DNA of 64,000 nucleotides from assembly GCF_905475345.1 (NCBI RefSeq), contig NC_066592.1:5171001-5235000 (forward strand), written 5' to 3'. The position numbers and the translations under genes were made by a program. Shown here in pieces: positions 1-12,615 of this stretch. The stretch is from Vespula vulgaris (taxonomy: Eukaryota; Arthropoda; Insecta; Hymenoptera; Vespidae). Positions within the stretch are counted from its first letter, which is position 1. Every line of letters begins with the position of its first letter. The notes under the pieces are model-generated. The model worked only from the letters and a program-made list of their open reading frames with translations. It was not told where the DNA came from and did not search any database.

Positions 1-2949
1 AAGAGTTTGCAAAAAAGCACTCGCATCCAATGAAATACTATCTATAGTAACGATCTGCGTTAATATATGAGTCATAACACCGATTGTCGCAGATTCAGCA
101 GGTACGAAACAACCGATATGAGCCATGAACACTATAAGTGCCACCTGCTTAAGATATATACTTTTTCCGCAAGCGTTCGGACCGGTTATAATTTTGACGA
201 GGCTTTTCCCTTGTCCAGAATAAATGTCGTTCGGTACATATGTGGTATGAAATTCTTGCAAAGGATGTCGTCCTTGTTTCACGGCTATAACTTGCGACTT
301 GACCACATTTGGTCTCACGTAATTATGATTCCGTGCCACTTGTGAGAAGGACAGCAATCTGCCGGAAGAGAAAGAAATTTTCTAATGATAGACCATACAC
401 CCGGCAGTCGTTTCTACGACTATCATCCAACCGACAGAGAATGGTGAATGTTATCCGCTTTTACAACGCAATTTTTATCTGACGTAAGACGTCGTGTTAA
501 AATTTGACGTCAAGATTATCCGATGTCATTCGACCTCTATTTATTTTCTTTCATTCGATAAATTCTATAAAATATATCTACTCACGTGTCTAATTCTGCA
601 CACAACTGTATAGCACTTAGTATAGAATTTGCGTGTTTGTTTATATATCGTACCAATTTCAACATAATTTCACTTTGTCGTTTCGTTATTTTCGACATGA
701 TATCTCCTATGCTGCTGTCTAATTCTACAATTATAAATCGGAGATAATAATAGAGATTTAATAATCCGAATAAACGACAATCCATTATAGTATACTTTTT
801 TATCACGGACCTCTAGCGCAAGGACTCTTATAATAATGTACACCGTTTATTGTAAATTTGAATTCTAAGCCAGGAATATCATCTGCTTCTGGTGGAGTAC
901 CATTCCATTGTTTGATAGCCAATACGTAGCCGATATTTGGTAGATAAACCATATTGCAACTTGTAACAGATATGGGAAGATTATCTTGCATATCTTTTTC
1001 GCCCATCTTTGTTAAGAGTTGAGGTAACGCATGTTTTAGATTACGTACTACGAAAGTAAAATTATAAAGTTAAAGTAGAATTTAGAAGAGAATGAACTTC
1101 AGTGATTAAGGAATTATCTTACGTTCGTCTAATTGAGGATCAACGTCGGATCTAACAATAAATGTATTCTCACGTTTGCTCGCTTCAAAGTCAACTATAA
1201 GTTCAATGAAATACTTCACGTAATGCATCTCATCCGTAATAATATTTACTATCTTTCTGAATAATTGTATCTTGTCGTCGTAATTCTCACAGATATAGGC
1301 GATGTAAATTATGTTAGTAACTGTCTGCAAAAGTTATATTTCAATTATAATACTAACGATCTTAATTGCAAGTTCAGAGATAACAAGACAAACTTTATGC
1401 AATCTCTGCCAATCGGAAGCTCTCGCTCGTGGACCTAAATAACGGCTAAGTATTGCACTCGTTAAACGATAAATATCTTTCAAACATGTTGTTAAATTTT
1501 CAACGACACTTTGATTGGTTGGGTCCAAGAAGAAATCTATCACGTCAAATCTTTGATTGAGTACGTCGATGTCTCTTGTTGGACGTCGAATTGTCTTCCT
1601 ATGAAAATTAATAAAGAAATATATATATATATTTTTGTTTTGTTTTCTAATTTCAATAATCGAGTATTTTTTTATTAATTTAAACATTAATACGAACCAT
1701 AAAAACTGTACCCCTGGTCTCGATTGGCAACAATTTAACAATGCGAATAAGCTACCACTTTGCATTTTTGTAGATGCATTACCGAATTTGAAGAAACTTG
1801 GATGATATTTTGTTTGGACGATATTTAACGCTTTATAAGAATCGTCGTCGATCATTACAAGGTTTTCTCTTTTTTAGAAAGAAAAATGACCAAACGAAGA
1901 TTATGACAAAAGGAGTTAAAGTTAAAAACAAAGTAGAAAATATTTTGGAAGAGAAAAACTAAGAAAGAACATAAGATACTTACAAAGTAATATAATTCAA
2001 GGATATAAAAGATGCTTTGCCGGAAGGATCAAGAGCAATAGTACTCCAATGTTTATCGACAAATCTTAAGAGTAATCCTAAAGCATGGATCATCGCATGA
2101 GCCTTAAAATCGAGCAAAGCATTTAGAAACGTAACTCTTTCAGAATTTTCAGCATCTTTCGGTTCGGAATCGAGTTTTAAGCATCGAACTCGGTGATAAC
2201 AAGTTTCATAGTTATTTTCTTTTTTCGGTAAAGTTTTAAATATCGTTTGAATCGATCGATCGCTCGAACTAGAGCTTTGATCATCCTCCATTGCATCCGC
2301 CATTACGAGCTTTTTTATACAATTAAGAAAATCGTCGAATATTCCAAATATCGTGACGATGTAATGCGGTTGACATTGTCTAATAAGCATCTTCGTAATA
2401 TTGAAATTAATGACGTCATCGTGAATATCCTCCATTACAAATAATTCTGACGTTACGATGTTATAATACGCCGCACCCAAACGATTGTTCAACCACATCA
2501 ACGTTAAAATGATCTAACAAAACAATATGAAGTTGAAGAAACGATAAAAATTTACAGAACGTACGATACTTGCCTCATCTCTATTTTCTAAATTTTCTAT
2601 GCGTTTTGCATTGCTCGTGCCATTATGCTCAGTCGGTAAATTTCCCGAAGAAGATTCCTGCATCATCTTGTTTATCGTTTCAGTGTCCTCGTCGCTGCTC
2701 TCTCCAAATAACATCGCTTCGAATTCTGATTGTCTTTAATTACATTCGAATATTTTAATGGTGATAATTAAAAAAAGAGAAAAAAGAACAATATGATGCT
2801 ACGTGTTTGAAAAATAGTGCGATACGAGTGAATTCGAAAAGTAAGATCATTCGTACATACATAACATTTTTCCCAGGATTTTCTTGTAATTTGTTAACGA
2901 TATTATTTGCCGAAGAAGAAGCAGTTACTGTATAATTTTCGCTGTCCAT
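1..2949 (-). CDS. MSH5: MutS protein homolog 5 (MSH5), partial, cut by left edge
   Basis: MSH5 pairs with MSH4 as a meiotic clamp that binds branched recombination intermediates and promotes crossovers in the nucleus. I assembled nine coding exons: 2861-2949, 2565-2733, 1984-2513, 1698-1868, 1394-1598, 1123-1324, 811-1047, 586-724 and 1-358. All join in one frame, giving 700 codons. Recognisable family blocks are NNRLGAAYYN, SLFALLNCC followed by RRPTRDIDVLNQRFDVIDFF, ASDWQRLHKTV, QLFRKI with IVDFE, VYLPNIGYVLAI, ARELDSSIGD, and the Walker A loop GPNACGKSIYLKQ (residues about 640-652). Spacing of the SDWQ to QLFR block matches human MSH5 as I remember it, which fixes the donor at 1394. The Walker B and C-terminal 120 or so residues lie outside the window. 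Introns are 51 to 227 bp. The donor of intron 2 is uncertain: GT at 2564, or a GC donor nine bases earlier. Confidence 0.93.
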
Positions 2950-3230
2950 AGTTTTAATTCACTTTTTTTTTATCTATTCGTTCAATAGAAAAATTACTTT
3001 GATCACGATCAAATACGTTCGATTGTACAAACAACTACTCGAGTGAATTTAATATCTATAATAAAAAGTAATCTATATTTATAAAATTATGTATGCGTTA
3101 ATGTTTATATAATTAATAATTTATCGATTCTAAATTAATATGATTCAATATGAAGGTTAACGTTCATTTTGAAAATTTTAATAAATACTAAATTTGTCTT
3201 TGATAGTACTGCCGATGCGTTGACTACATC

Positions 3231-3240
3231 TGGCGCGAAA
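3231..3240 (-). promoter_or_regulatory. E2F-like site upstream of MSH5
   Basis: Read on the minus strand, the decamer is TTTCGCGCCA, which fits the E2F consensus TTTSGCGC. It stands 282 bases upstream of the MSH5 start codon in otherwise AT-rich DNA. A cell-cycle site would suit a recombination gene, but this is a short-motif match only. Confidence 0.3.
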
Positions 3241-3815
3241 ATTGAATTTGAAATTACATTCGATTATTATTTCTTGCAAGTTTAATTACAACATGTTTTT
3301 TTCTTTTTATAGATATATTATATGTAATACTTACGATAAATAATTAGATCTCATGTCTGCAAATTTAGGTTGACGCGAATAAAAAAGACATCATCGTAAC
3401 AACGTAATTATTTAATCGAGTACAATTCATTAGCATAAATTTGCTGCACATGTTACCTGTACATAATTACAAAATATGGACCCTAAACCACTTGGGATAG
3501 TGTATTCGATGTAACTATTATTCGGCACACAGTTTCGTTAAACTGCATTAATTTATAATGCAATAGCGCATTTACCATATGCTAACAATCTTTGATTCGT
3601 TGTTGTACTTATACAAACTATCATATCTTAAGTTTAAATACTAAACGAATGTATCAAGAATTACATGGAACACATTTGGTTAGGAGTTAGATCATGTTAT
3701 TTGTTACATGATAAATCATTATTTGACATTAGTTACACTTACAGATTGAATATTTTTTTATGTATAAAAGAAAGAATTCTTTTTATATATAAAATAGCAT
3801 CTCTCTATAATAAAT

Positions 3816-3821
3816 TTTAAT
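3816..3821 (-). terminator. Possible poly(A) signal ATTAAA of the 4011-10072 gene
   Basis: ATTAAA on the minus strand, roughly 190 bases after the stop codon. No exact AATAAA is closer. The neighbourhood is so AT-rich that chance matches are common. Confidence 0.25.
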
Positions 3822-4010
3822 TTTCCAATAAAATTGTACCCTATTTCTTTTTTTTTTTTTTAATTTTTCTACATCTCTCTTATTATAGATCCTTATTGTA
3901 AATATTCAAAAAAAAAGGAAAAAAAAAAAGAAAAAAAATATAAAAAAAGAATAGGTTCGTACCTATCCTTAATTTTTGTGAAGAAGTTTGCACAATTATA
4001 AAATAAACAT

Positions 4011-7000
4011 TTAACTTGGAATGGGCTGGGGTGGTTGAGGATTAAAGGAAATGGGTCGATAGCTCTTCTCCCTCACAAAAGGTTGGACTCCGTTTAATAT
4101 AAAGCCATTAATGGGATTCCGTTCTTGCTTGATTGGTTCCACTGGGCTTTCATCCTCCGAACTGGCGGCTTCCTCGCTTCGTTCTGGGCTAGCCGACCTA
4201 TTCAACGTTTCCTCACTCTTTTCATTTTTGTCTTCGATTCTTATACATGCATCATTTATATTTTCTTTGTGCTCTATCTACCTCTCCCTTCGAGAAAGTA
4301 TCATAACTTCATCTAATCGTAAGCCACATCATAATTAATTAATGTCTCAACGAATTATGTTCCATCTATGTATTATTATTATTATTATATATAGGCACCT
4401 TTCTTTCTAGCCCAATACGTAAATTATGTAGAAGCACGTACAGCCCGATGCCCGATTGTTTTGTTTTAATCAAAGCGTTGTTAGATGACTAGAAGTGTTA
4501 AAACTACTTACTTTACGTTCATTTTAAAACCTGCATGGAATAAAAATCAAAAGCCAAACATTAGTAGTAGCTCTCGTTGTCAACGATTTATACGTATATA
4601 AAACATATCAGGGCTATGTATTTTTTCAACGAAAAAGAAATGTTATATGAGCGTAAGATGAGGTCATGCAACATGCTGCTGAGCATACTGTCTTCAAGAC
4701 GTAACGTAATCGTTCGCTAATAGAGTTTAGAAATTGAATCGTATATTCAACGAATCTTCCTAGACACATTCCAACGTTCTACTTATTTGCCTCTATTTGA
4801 TCAAATATTATCGATGCTGCTGGCTGGCCGATATTTAAGCATGGAGAAAAGGCAGGGGATTGGTTCGAACATACCTAGAACGTAGAGGTTTGCCTTTGCC
4901 TCCTGTTTGCCTAGAATGTGGCCTGGTATTTGGTTGCGATAATTCACTATCGCTGCTGGCTAAGGATGACCTCGCTGCAACGGCACCATGAGCGAAATCC
5001 TTTCTATTTGTAGAACACGAGTCAACGTTTTGTTAAGTACGTCTTAGATTACATGTTAAGGCAATCGATGTCAATCATGTCAACACCTGTTACCTGTAAT
5101 TATCGGATCTAGGCGTCGAATTTAGATTCGTAGCTTTGCCACCGTGGACATTTGCATCGACAAAGACCGCCGAACTCTTTGGAATATCGCAAATGACTTT
5201 TGGATGTACAGTGGTCTGTTTATACTCTAAATGAGATGAACTTTCCGGCGTCCAAGCGTAGTATTTCGGTCGATAATCTTTGTACTCTCTTTGCTGTTGT
5301 TGTTTCGATTCAGAACTAGCGCCTCTTTTTCTATGATGCTCGTCGCTGCTAACGCTATTCTTACGATTCGCCGTTAGGGTACCAAGCGGAGCAGATGTTG
5401 GTGACGAGGCTGACGATGACGGTGCACCATCGGGATCAGCTCGAGACAATTGCGACGTATCCCATGCAGAAGGCAAACTACTGCCGATCAAAGCGTTTGA
5501 AATTAAAATCAAATGTCAAACCGGTACATATGTATAAATTTTACGCAATAAAATCTCTACCTGAGATGTTCATCCATATTATACAATCGAAGCTGTTGTC
5601 TAATATTCGCTTTCTCTCTTGCCCGTTTCCGTTGAAACTCTTCCTCGACTTTCCTCATAGCTTCGAGCTCTCCTTTCCTCTGACGTTCTTTGGCTTCAGC
5701 CTCGCGAGATAATTTCTCAGCCAACCTACGTCTTTCGATTTGCCTAACGGTTGATTGAAACGTAAATCGTTTACCTTTCGAACTATGTTTAGTTGGCGCT
5801 TTGATTTCAGAAGACGATTCTTTATTGTCTTGCGCGTTCTGTGATTGCTCGACGGTAGGCGATGTGCTTCTCTGTTTCATCTCGGATATATTTTCGCAGG
5901 ACTTTGAAAAGTTCGAAAATCTATTATGCGAATTAATACCTCTCTCTGCGAAGGAAGACCTTTCCCCGAAGGATCTCAAGTTTTTTGACTTTTGCGATTT
6001 TTCCTCGATGGTAGAAGATCTTTGTAGATCGTCCACGACATTCTTTCTATACTTCGATACGGAATTAACAAAATTTTGTTTCTTCAGAGGACCGTTGTTC
6101 TTGTAATTCAAACTCTGTGGTTGGTACACCACCGTACCATTGGCTTCTGGTAAATACATGACATGACCACCGGAAGCTAAATAAGAAAAAGACGGAGGTT
6201 TCATGATTACAGGGAAGTCGTTTCTATCTTCGGAATCTTCTTGATCGTCGTCGTCGTCGTCGTCGCCATCAACGTCCTCATCGTCAAAGCCTTGTTTCCA
6301 TCCAGAAGGCGAAGATCGAGTCACGTCCGTAATTTGATTGAGTTGCAAGGAGGTAGGTGCACTACTGGACAATAGCCAATTGTCATCGAGCACGTCGCCG
6401 GCACGTTTCCTTTCGAGATCCAACGGACCGAGTCCGAATGCTCCTGACATCGATCTTTTTAGTTTTTGCAACGAATTGAACGCTGATCCTTCCTTACCCT
6501 TCGCTTCGGGATTATAAAGGTACATCCTGTTGTCGTCACGTGGCAAGGAAAGAGAAAAGACGTGAGCTTTCGGTGTAAATTTTAACGGTGCTGGAATCGG
6601 AGGTGGAGAATCTACGCCAGCATCGCTGCTCGATTCTTCGCCCAGATCTTGCTGAGGAGTCCACGTGGGTCTCGTTGCCGGTGTCTTTATTCTGTTGGTC
6701 GTGCTAACGTCTAGAGAATCGTCGTTAGCAGCTCCGGCATCTCCCGAAATACCTGAATCCCCTGATTTGTCGTGCGAACTTCGAGGTCCCAAAGCTATCA
6801 ATGGCGGAGGTGGCCTCGATAAACGTTCGATCCTTTCTTCAAACATGACCTACGATATATATATATATATACATATATATTATAGTTTACAGTTTGATCG
6901 GTTTTTTTCTTTTTCATATAAATTTGTTCTACGTTCACTAACGGGAATCTCTTCGCTAGCTGTACTCATCGTTGGTCCAGGTGCTTCCAACGCGGATAAT

Positions 7001-9745
7001 AATCTCCATGCTGCCGAGGGAGAAAATCTTGGTATTTCTAATTGTTTCTTCGGTAGCGTAGGTCGAAGTTTCAACGATATATCCTCTGGTCCGCTTTTTA
7101 TCTGAAATAACAATTTATCGTTATCGAATCGTACGATCGTTTAATTCGTCGATCTTCGTTGGCGCTTGACGTTAGAACTTACTTCGTCGCCGTCGTCCAT
7201 GATGTATTCGTTCGATCTGTTGATTTCTCTAACCTGCAATCTCGACTGGATGTGGTGCATTTGTTGGTCTACGCTATTTCGTGATTCTTTGGATAAGGCC
7301 TCATCCATGCCAAAATAGAAGGTCTTTGGCGTTGACTTTTCCGTACGCGGTAATCTGTAAAGAGAAATTTCTATGTTACATTTGACACGTTAGAAAATGA
7401 AAAAGGTTCGAAGCAGTACTCTTACATGTGCCAGTTTTCGACTGGTTCCTTCGTTTCTGAAATTTTCGTGAGTTTATCTTTGGCGTTTGCATCCTTCTTC
7501 TCTATCAACGTCTCACCATCCGACCATCTCTTTTCAATGTTCTTAGTGTCATTCGTTTTTGTCTCTCTTTTACACCACTTGGGATCTGAGTTTTCTTTGT
7601 CCCTTCCTTTATGTTCCTGCGGTTCCGGTGTACTTTCCCTACCAGATCCTTGTCCTCGAGCATCGAACTTATCTCTACCGCGATGTCTTATCGGACTTTC
7701 CGATCTGCTTCTTCCAATATCGACGATATCCTCAAACTTTCGATTTTTCGATAGATCGTTTGATCTCTGATAATCTTCCAAGTCTCTTCTTTGCTTGTCC
7801 GAGAATCTATCTTCGATGGAATGTCCAAGCGTATCGAGCCTCTCCTTCAATGGCTTTCTGCCTTGATTCGTAGCTTCGTCTTCGAAATTCGTCGAAGTTC
7901 TCTCAATGTTTCTCTTCTTATTAACTACAGCATTATCCTCTCGTTCCTTCGAGCCATCCTTGTTCCTTCCCACATCGTTCCTACGTTCCTCGTACGAGGT
8001 CGTCTTGTTTTCCACTCTGCTACACCTCTCGACTATAAGCCTCCTATCCTCGTTCATGCGCGAAACGATTCTATCTGAAAGGATGAAAATTAACATTCTC
8101 AACGATCCTCTAGAAAAAGAATATAAATTTCACTTAGAAATAAGGACAGAGAGATAACTCGACGATACCTTCGACAGTTCGTTCCTCGACGGTCGTCGTC
8201 TTGGAATTTCTCTTTTCCGTCTTTTTATGTTCCTCGCTGATTGACTTTTCTTTCGTGCTCTTCGAAAGTTCCACGTTCTTACGTTCTAAGGACGCAACGT
8301 TAGAGGGATCAAGGGGACTAGCCGATTTTCTGCCACAGTTCAACTTATTCCTCACTTTCCTAGCTACCTGCATCAGTTCCGCCTGAAACTCGGGACTGCT
8401 CATACTCCTTTGAAGCGTGTTTTTGCCGTCGAATCTTTTCGAACGTCTCAACTCGTCCCTGCACCATCGATCCTGCTGCTGCTGTTGTTGCTGTTGCTGC
8501 GACTGCGACTGTTGTGGCTGCTGTTGTTGATCCTGTTCCCGCCAGGATGGCCTCTTATTCTCGCTAATGGAGGAACGCTCGTTCCTCCACCTTCTTTCGT
8601 TCTCGTGGGCTGCCTCGTTACGTTCCAGGTGGGATTGCGTGGACGAGTTGGACATCCAGTTGATCTGTGCCCTCTTCGTTTCCGCTCTAGTCTTAAAAAG
8701 CCGTGACCTTCTGGGTGGCGGCTGGACTTCTTCCTCGTGCCTACAACGGCTATCCTGACCAAGCTCCCACTTGTAAGAATCAGGTGACGAACCGTCAGCC
8801 ATTGCATTGCCAGGTGGTGCCGGTGCTTTGTACTTTTTCTTGCCTTTGTATCGACTCTCCCGTTCTCTGGAATCCCTTTCAGGATAATAACCTGTACAAT
8901 GACGACGTTCTAGACCGTGGTGTTGTCTACTAGTCGTACTGCAGCGTTCCGTTGGCGAATACCTCAGGTCTGGCTCGCTACCAAATCTTTTCAGTTCCTG
9001 CATTTCATTATCCATGCAATGAGAATCGCTTTGATAATGACAACAATGATGATCGGACTTCCGTGATCTAGACACACCGATGTTCGATGCCGATGTGCTT
9101 CTGCTACGAAAGACTCCTTGCTAAAATAACAATACTTGTGAGACATTATCACATACGAGCTATTGAACGAAAACTTCTAATTGAATCCGTATTACAACGA
9201 ACGAGAAGGAGTATTCGTTTGGCTCAACTTTCACGTAACAAGGCAAATTTATAGAAAACTTAACGAGACTTTGTATAATAATGAAATAACGGGGTACACC
9301 GAAGGTCACGTAATACATTCCGAGTGTTTCCGGTAAAAAAAGGCTTTCTAAAACGAACGCTTAACCGGGTTATCGATGTAACGCCTGGCTCGTCGCCAAC
9401 CTTCTCCGAATCCCATATCTTTGAAAAGATACGAAAACGACGAAGGGATATTAGCATTTTTGTAGTATGTAGTTCACGACCAAGTATCGAAAAAAAAAGG
9501 ACAACATCTCTTTTTACGGTCACGGTACTCGTATGATTCGGAGAAATGAATCGGTCAGCTTTTGCCTTATTAAGGTCACACCGGGATACTTCAAGGTCGA
9601 AGCCTTGGAAATGCTCGTAGACAAAACGTTTAAAATTATACGACGTCTTTCAAGATCAATCATTCTTTTATAGCTAATTTAAGTTCCTTCTTAGCCGTGG
9701 TAAAAGATTTAAAGACTATAGTGAATCTTTGAGAACGTCTTAAAG

Positions 9746-9781
<36 letters not shown>

Positions 9782-10072
9782 TGCACACTCAAACACACAG
9801 ACGTAAGCACAGTTGGTTACCTTATTAAGATCGTGTGGCAATGTCTGTGCCGAAGGTCTGCGTCCACTTATGGTCCCGCCGTTGTGAATAATACTACCAT
9901 TATTGGTGGCACGGAGCCTTTGATTGGGTGGCTCTGGGAGGACCTTATGGCCAGGTGGCTGCGAATGGTGTCTCGATAGTTCCCGAGGGAAGGTTTGAGT
10001 CCATCCTCGTGCCATATCTTGAGATAGCCCGTTCGAGGGACACTGTTGATGGGAACTACCGTTGTTACCCAT
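4011..10072 (-). CDS. Large disordered, N-myristoylation-type scaffold protein, family not recognised
   Basis: Nine exons join in frame: 9821-10072, 8169-9120, 7426-8074, 7183-7354, 6943-7101, 5561-6849, 5094-5480, 4875-5003 and a last exon ending at the stop, 4011. Length is about 1391 residues. The start MGNNGS fits the myristoylation pattern MGxxxS, with an in-frame TGA 12 codons upstream. Visible segments: serine/arginine-rich N-terminus; GSEPDLRYSP; KKKYKAPAPP (near residue 180); a poly-Q run (near 290); RSMSSPEF (near 320); long RE/KE-rich stretches in exon 3; FYFGMDEAL in exon 4; SGDSGISGD and RSMSGAFG in exon 6; an acidic DDDDDDD run (near 930); a charged coiled coil with RQIERRRLAEKL (about 1095-1155); YRPKYYAWTPE in exon 7; a proline-rich end ISFNPQPPQPIPS. 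No globular domain is evident. Such a composition suggests a membrane- or cytoskeleton-linked scaffold, which is inference. The acceptor of the last exon (4197 preferred by phase, giving RSRSASPER) is unsure because its pyrimidine tract is weak. Confidence 0.85.
9751..9778. repeat. (AG)n microsatellite inside intron 1 of the coding region
   Basis: About 14 AG units just downstream (minus strand) of the donor at 9820. On the transcribed strand this is a CT run. Confidence 0.9.
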
Positions 10073-10127
10073 CTTCCGGACTAGTCGTCTTTCTGACGAT
10101 GAATATCATTCGTTATCCATCTTCCAT
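10073..10127 (-). other. 5' UTR part of the first coding exon with strong acceptor
   Basis: On the minus strand the sequence TTCCCTGTTGCAG ends at 10128, a textbook acceptor, followed by 55 untranslated bases and the start codon at 10072. The leader contains several short upstream ATGs that stop quickly; one begins at an ATGATATTC and overlaps the main start out of frame. The acceptor proves that at least one upstream non-coding exon exists. Confidence 0.7.
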
Positions 10128-10397
10128 CTGCAACAGGGAAGTTTCGAAAGATTCTCCGATAAACCAAGATCCAAGATCAAACGACGTTTTACGGTTGTAC
10201 GAGAGCTCGAATCTCTATGTAGTAAAGTTCATTGAAGATAGTCGCGAAAGGTGAAAGAGCACGTCCGGTGTGAGAAGAAAAAAAAATGAGACAGGAAAGA
10301 GCTCACGTTGTCTACGCAATCCGGACCGGTCGGTCGGTTATCTTACAGTTAGAAGCGACTTAACTTTACGTTGGACTTTACGTCGACCGAGCGAAAA

Positions 10398-10456
10398 GAG
10401 ATAGATAGATAAATAGATAGACAGATAGATAGATAGATAGATAGATAGATAAAGAG

Positions 10457-10495
<39 letters not shown>
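10398..10495. repeat. (GATA)n then (GA)n compound microsatellite
   Basis: About 13 GATA units, with one GACA and one AAATA interruption, are followed by 17 GA units. GATA arrays of this kind are known as Bkm-type satellites. Confidence 0.9.
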
Positions 10496-11514
10496 CGATC
10501 GAGATGAGTCTTCTCTCCAAAGTAATCTCTTCCATTCACCGGTACCGATGCACCTGCCCAACCTGCACACGCGACCCGTCGATCGCGACCGGTAGTACCG
10601 CTAGCCAGTGACTAACAGCATATCGCAAAGTGCCGAAGAAAAATCCGAGGAAATGTTGCCGCTTCTTAATGAAACCTTTGGCTATAGGGGAAAACTGGAT
10701 TTCTCTTTGACATATCGCTAGATTCGAGCGGTATCGAGGCAGACGCGTTAAATAATGACACAAACAGGTTCCATCTTGATCTTGATCCATGGAGAATTAC
10801 CGAGCAAGATCGTTATTCAAGGATAGGATGCGTTGGAGCAAATTATGTCGCGTGTCGGCGTATTCTCAGGAACCTGTTGGATTATAGAAATATTCAAAAA
10901 CGATAGTCGCTAGCTAAACGGCATCTTTCTTGTATATGAAGAAGCATGACTCATTTTCCACGAGTTACTTTTTTGACAGAGGAATTAAATTCAAACGCAA
11001 CGTAATGTACGTTCGCTCGTATCTATGCATCTATGTATATAGGTATGTATTTACGTTATCCACGTAGGTAGTTTTATCGAAGTGTCATTGTAGAAAATAG
11101 TCGTCTTATGGTCGGAATCACGAGGTAACTTTATACGCTAAGCTCGTTACTAGAGTAGCCTCGTCTCTTTCTTTCTTTCTTCCGTCCTTCCTCCAACCGT
11201 TCGTCCCTTCAGGATCAGATTCCTCGGCGCTCGGCAAAGGAACGTTTCACTTCCGCACGCGTGACACTACCGCCAGAGAGATAGCGGAGACGAGAGATTG
11301 ATCGATCTTGTAGTAGAAGAAAAGACGGAGAGACGCCGAGGGGAGATTTCTCACAGTTTCTCCAGGAGACAAGTCCGATCTGAAAACCAGCCGGGGTTCA
11401 CGCCTCTGTCGGTTACGATCGAATACTTCGATTCTCATTGGTGTAGATCGGTTAAGAGGCGACTTTGATCGCGTGGGCGTCCGTGCTGGGAATGTATTCT
11501 CGATTTTTCAGATG

Positions 11515-11565
11515 ATACTCTCTCTCTCTCTCTCTCTCTCTTCTTCTCTTTCTCTTTCTCCAGCT
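11515..11565. repeat. (CT)n microsatellite
   Basis: A run of about 12 CT units followed by imperfect CTTT and TCTC sequence. Confidence 0.85.
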
Positions 11566-11829
11566 TCGTTCCCATAGCGTGGTAGCCGAGAACGTGACGG
11601 AGCTAACGGATACCCGTCGAGATAGAATGGCAGACTTTTTTTCGACTCGACCACCCTATAAATATCTCCTTTCGATCGAAGCCTTCGAAAACTTCGAAAG
11701 CACGTTGGATTCCACCATGGCTAAAGGAAGAAAGAAAATTCTCTTCCTGTATCGTGGAGTTAAGATAGCTGCTGTTTTCAGAAGAGAAATAACGAAATAA
11801 AGGACGTTTACCCGGTGACGAGCGGCGCG

Positions 11830-12420
11830 AGGACTCGCAGGCACAAAGTGCCGAGTGATGCGTGACGGACGGCAGTGGTTATGATAACTCGGGCGTGGGA
11901 TGGGGAAACGAGAAGAAGAAGAAGAAGAAGAAGGAGATGGAGATGGAGAAGAAGAAGAAGAGGAAGAAGAAGATGTAGGAGAAGAGAAGAAGGAGCAGGA
12001 TGGACGTTCGCCGTTTGCGATGATCACCCTGGAGAGTCATCGAACCTACGACGGAAGAAGAGAAAGAAGAAGAAGAAGAAGAGGAGGAGGAGGAGGAGGA
12101 AGAAAGATCCTTCGTCCTCCAGCTTCAGGACGATCCAGCTAGATCGAGCGAGAAACTCGACTCGAATAAAAATACGCATTATGCTCTCGTTTTTACAGCT
12201 TGGCGCCATCTTCGATGATACCTCTTTTCTACGCCCACGCTCTTTTGTATCGTCGACTTCGACCCAGACAGATCTCTCTTATCTTCGTTGGGAGAACAGA
12301 AAGTTATATAACTCGAAAGTTACCTAAACTGTTAAATGCTCGCAAACGAAAACTTCTATCGATCGAATCGATGAATTTTAGAGGTACTCTAATCATCACC
12401 TCCTGCCGCTTCCGCGGACG
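11830..12420 (-). promoter_or_regulatory. CpG-rich island, possible alternative first exon
   Basis: This stretch is richer in GC than its surroundings (GAGCGGCGCGAGG near 11820) and is interrupted by (GAA)n and (GGA)n purine blocks at 11908-12000 and 12060-12110. On the minus strand it offers a donor CACCGG/GTAAAC near 11812 and the motif AAGATGGCGCCAA (12200-12212), a type often found at transcription starts. Together they could form an alternative promoter with a much shorter first intron for the gene at 4011-10072. Evidence is motif-level only. Confidence 0.3.
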
Positions 12421-12539
12421 ATCGTAAAGAACGAAATACCAATCCAATTTCCCGGAAGGTATCTCCATCTTCTTCCTGCACGTTCCGTCTCCCTATCGGC
12501 CTTTGGCGGATCTCTCAGGTAAGAAGCCGAAGTCTCCCA

Positions 12540-12615
12540 TTCCTCCTCCTTCTCCTTCTTCTTCTTCTCCACCTCCAACCCCCTTTTCATCGTTCTCTTC
12601 TTCCTCTTCCTCGCG
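12540..12615. repeat. Pyrimidine-rich CTT/TCC tract
   Basis: Imperfect CTT and TCC units on the plus strand. A similar tract lies at 13135-13235. They create spurious serine- or glutamate-rich frames. Confidence 0.7.

Larger units (their letters stand above)
2950..4010. other. AT-rich intergenic region between MSH5 and the next gene
   Basis: The first 300 bases are the likely MSH5 5' flank. The remainder is AT-rich with A- and T-homopolymer runs (about 3845-3950) and no open frame of note. On the minus strand an ATTAAA-type poly(A) signal at 3816-3821 lies about 190 bases after the stop of the 4011-10072 gene and could end its transcript; the 3' UTR would then be about 200 bases. Confidence 0.5.

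Noticed and set aside
1325..1357. A 33-base MSH5 intron using the GTTAGT donor at 1357
   Set aside because: Too short for an insect intron, and it would insert 12 residues absent from the family. The donor at 1393 gives a 69-base intron and restores the expected spacing with KTV at the joint.
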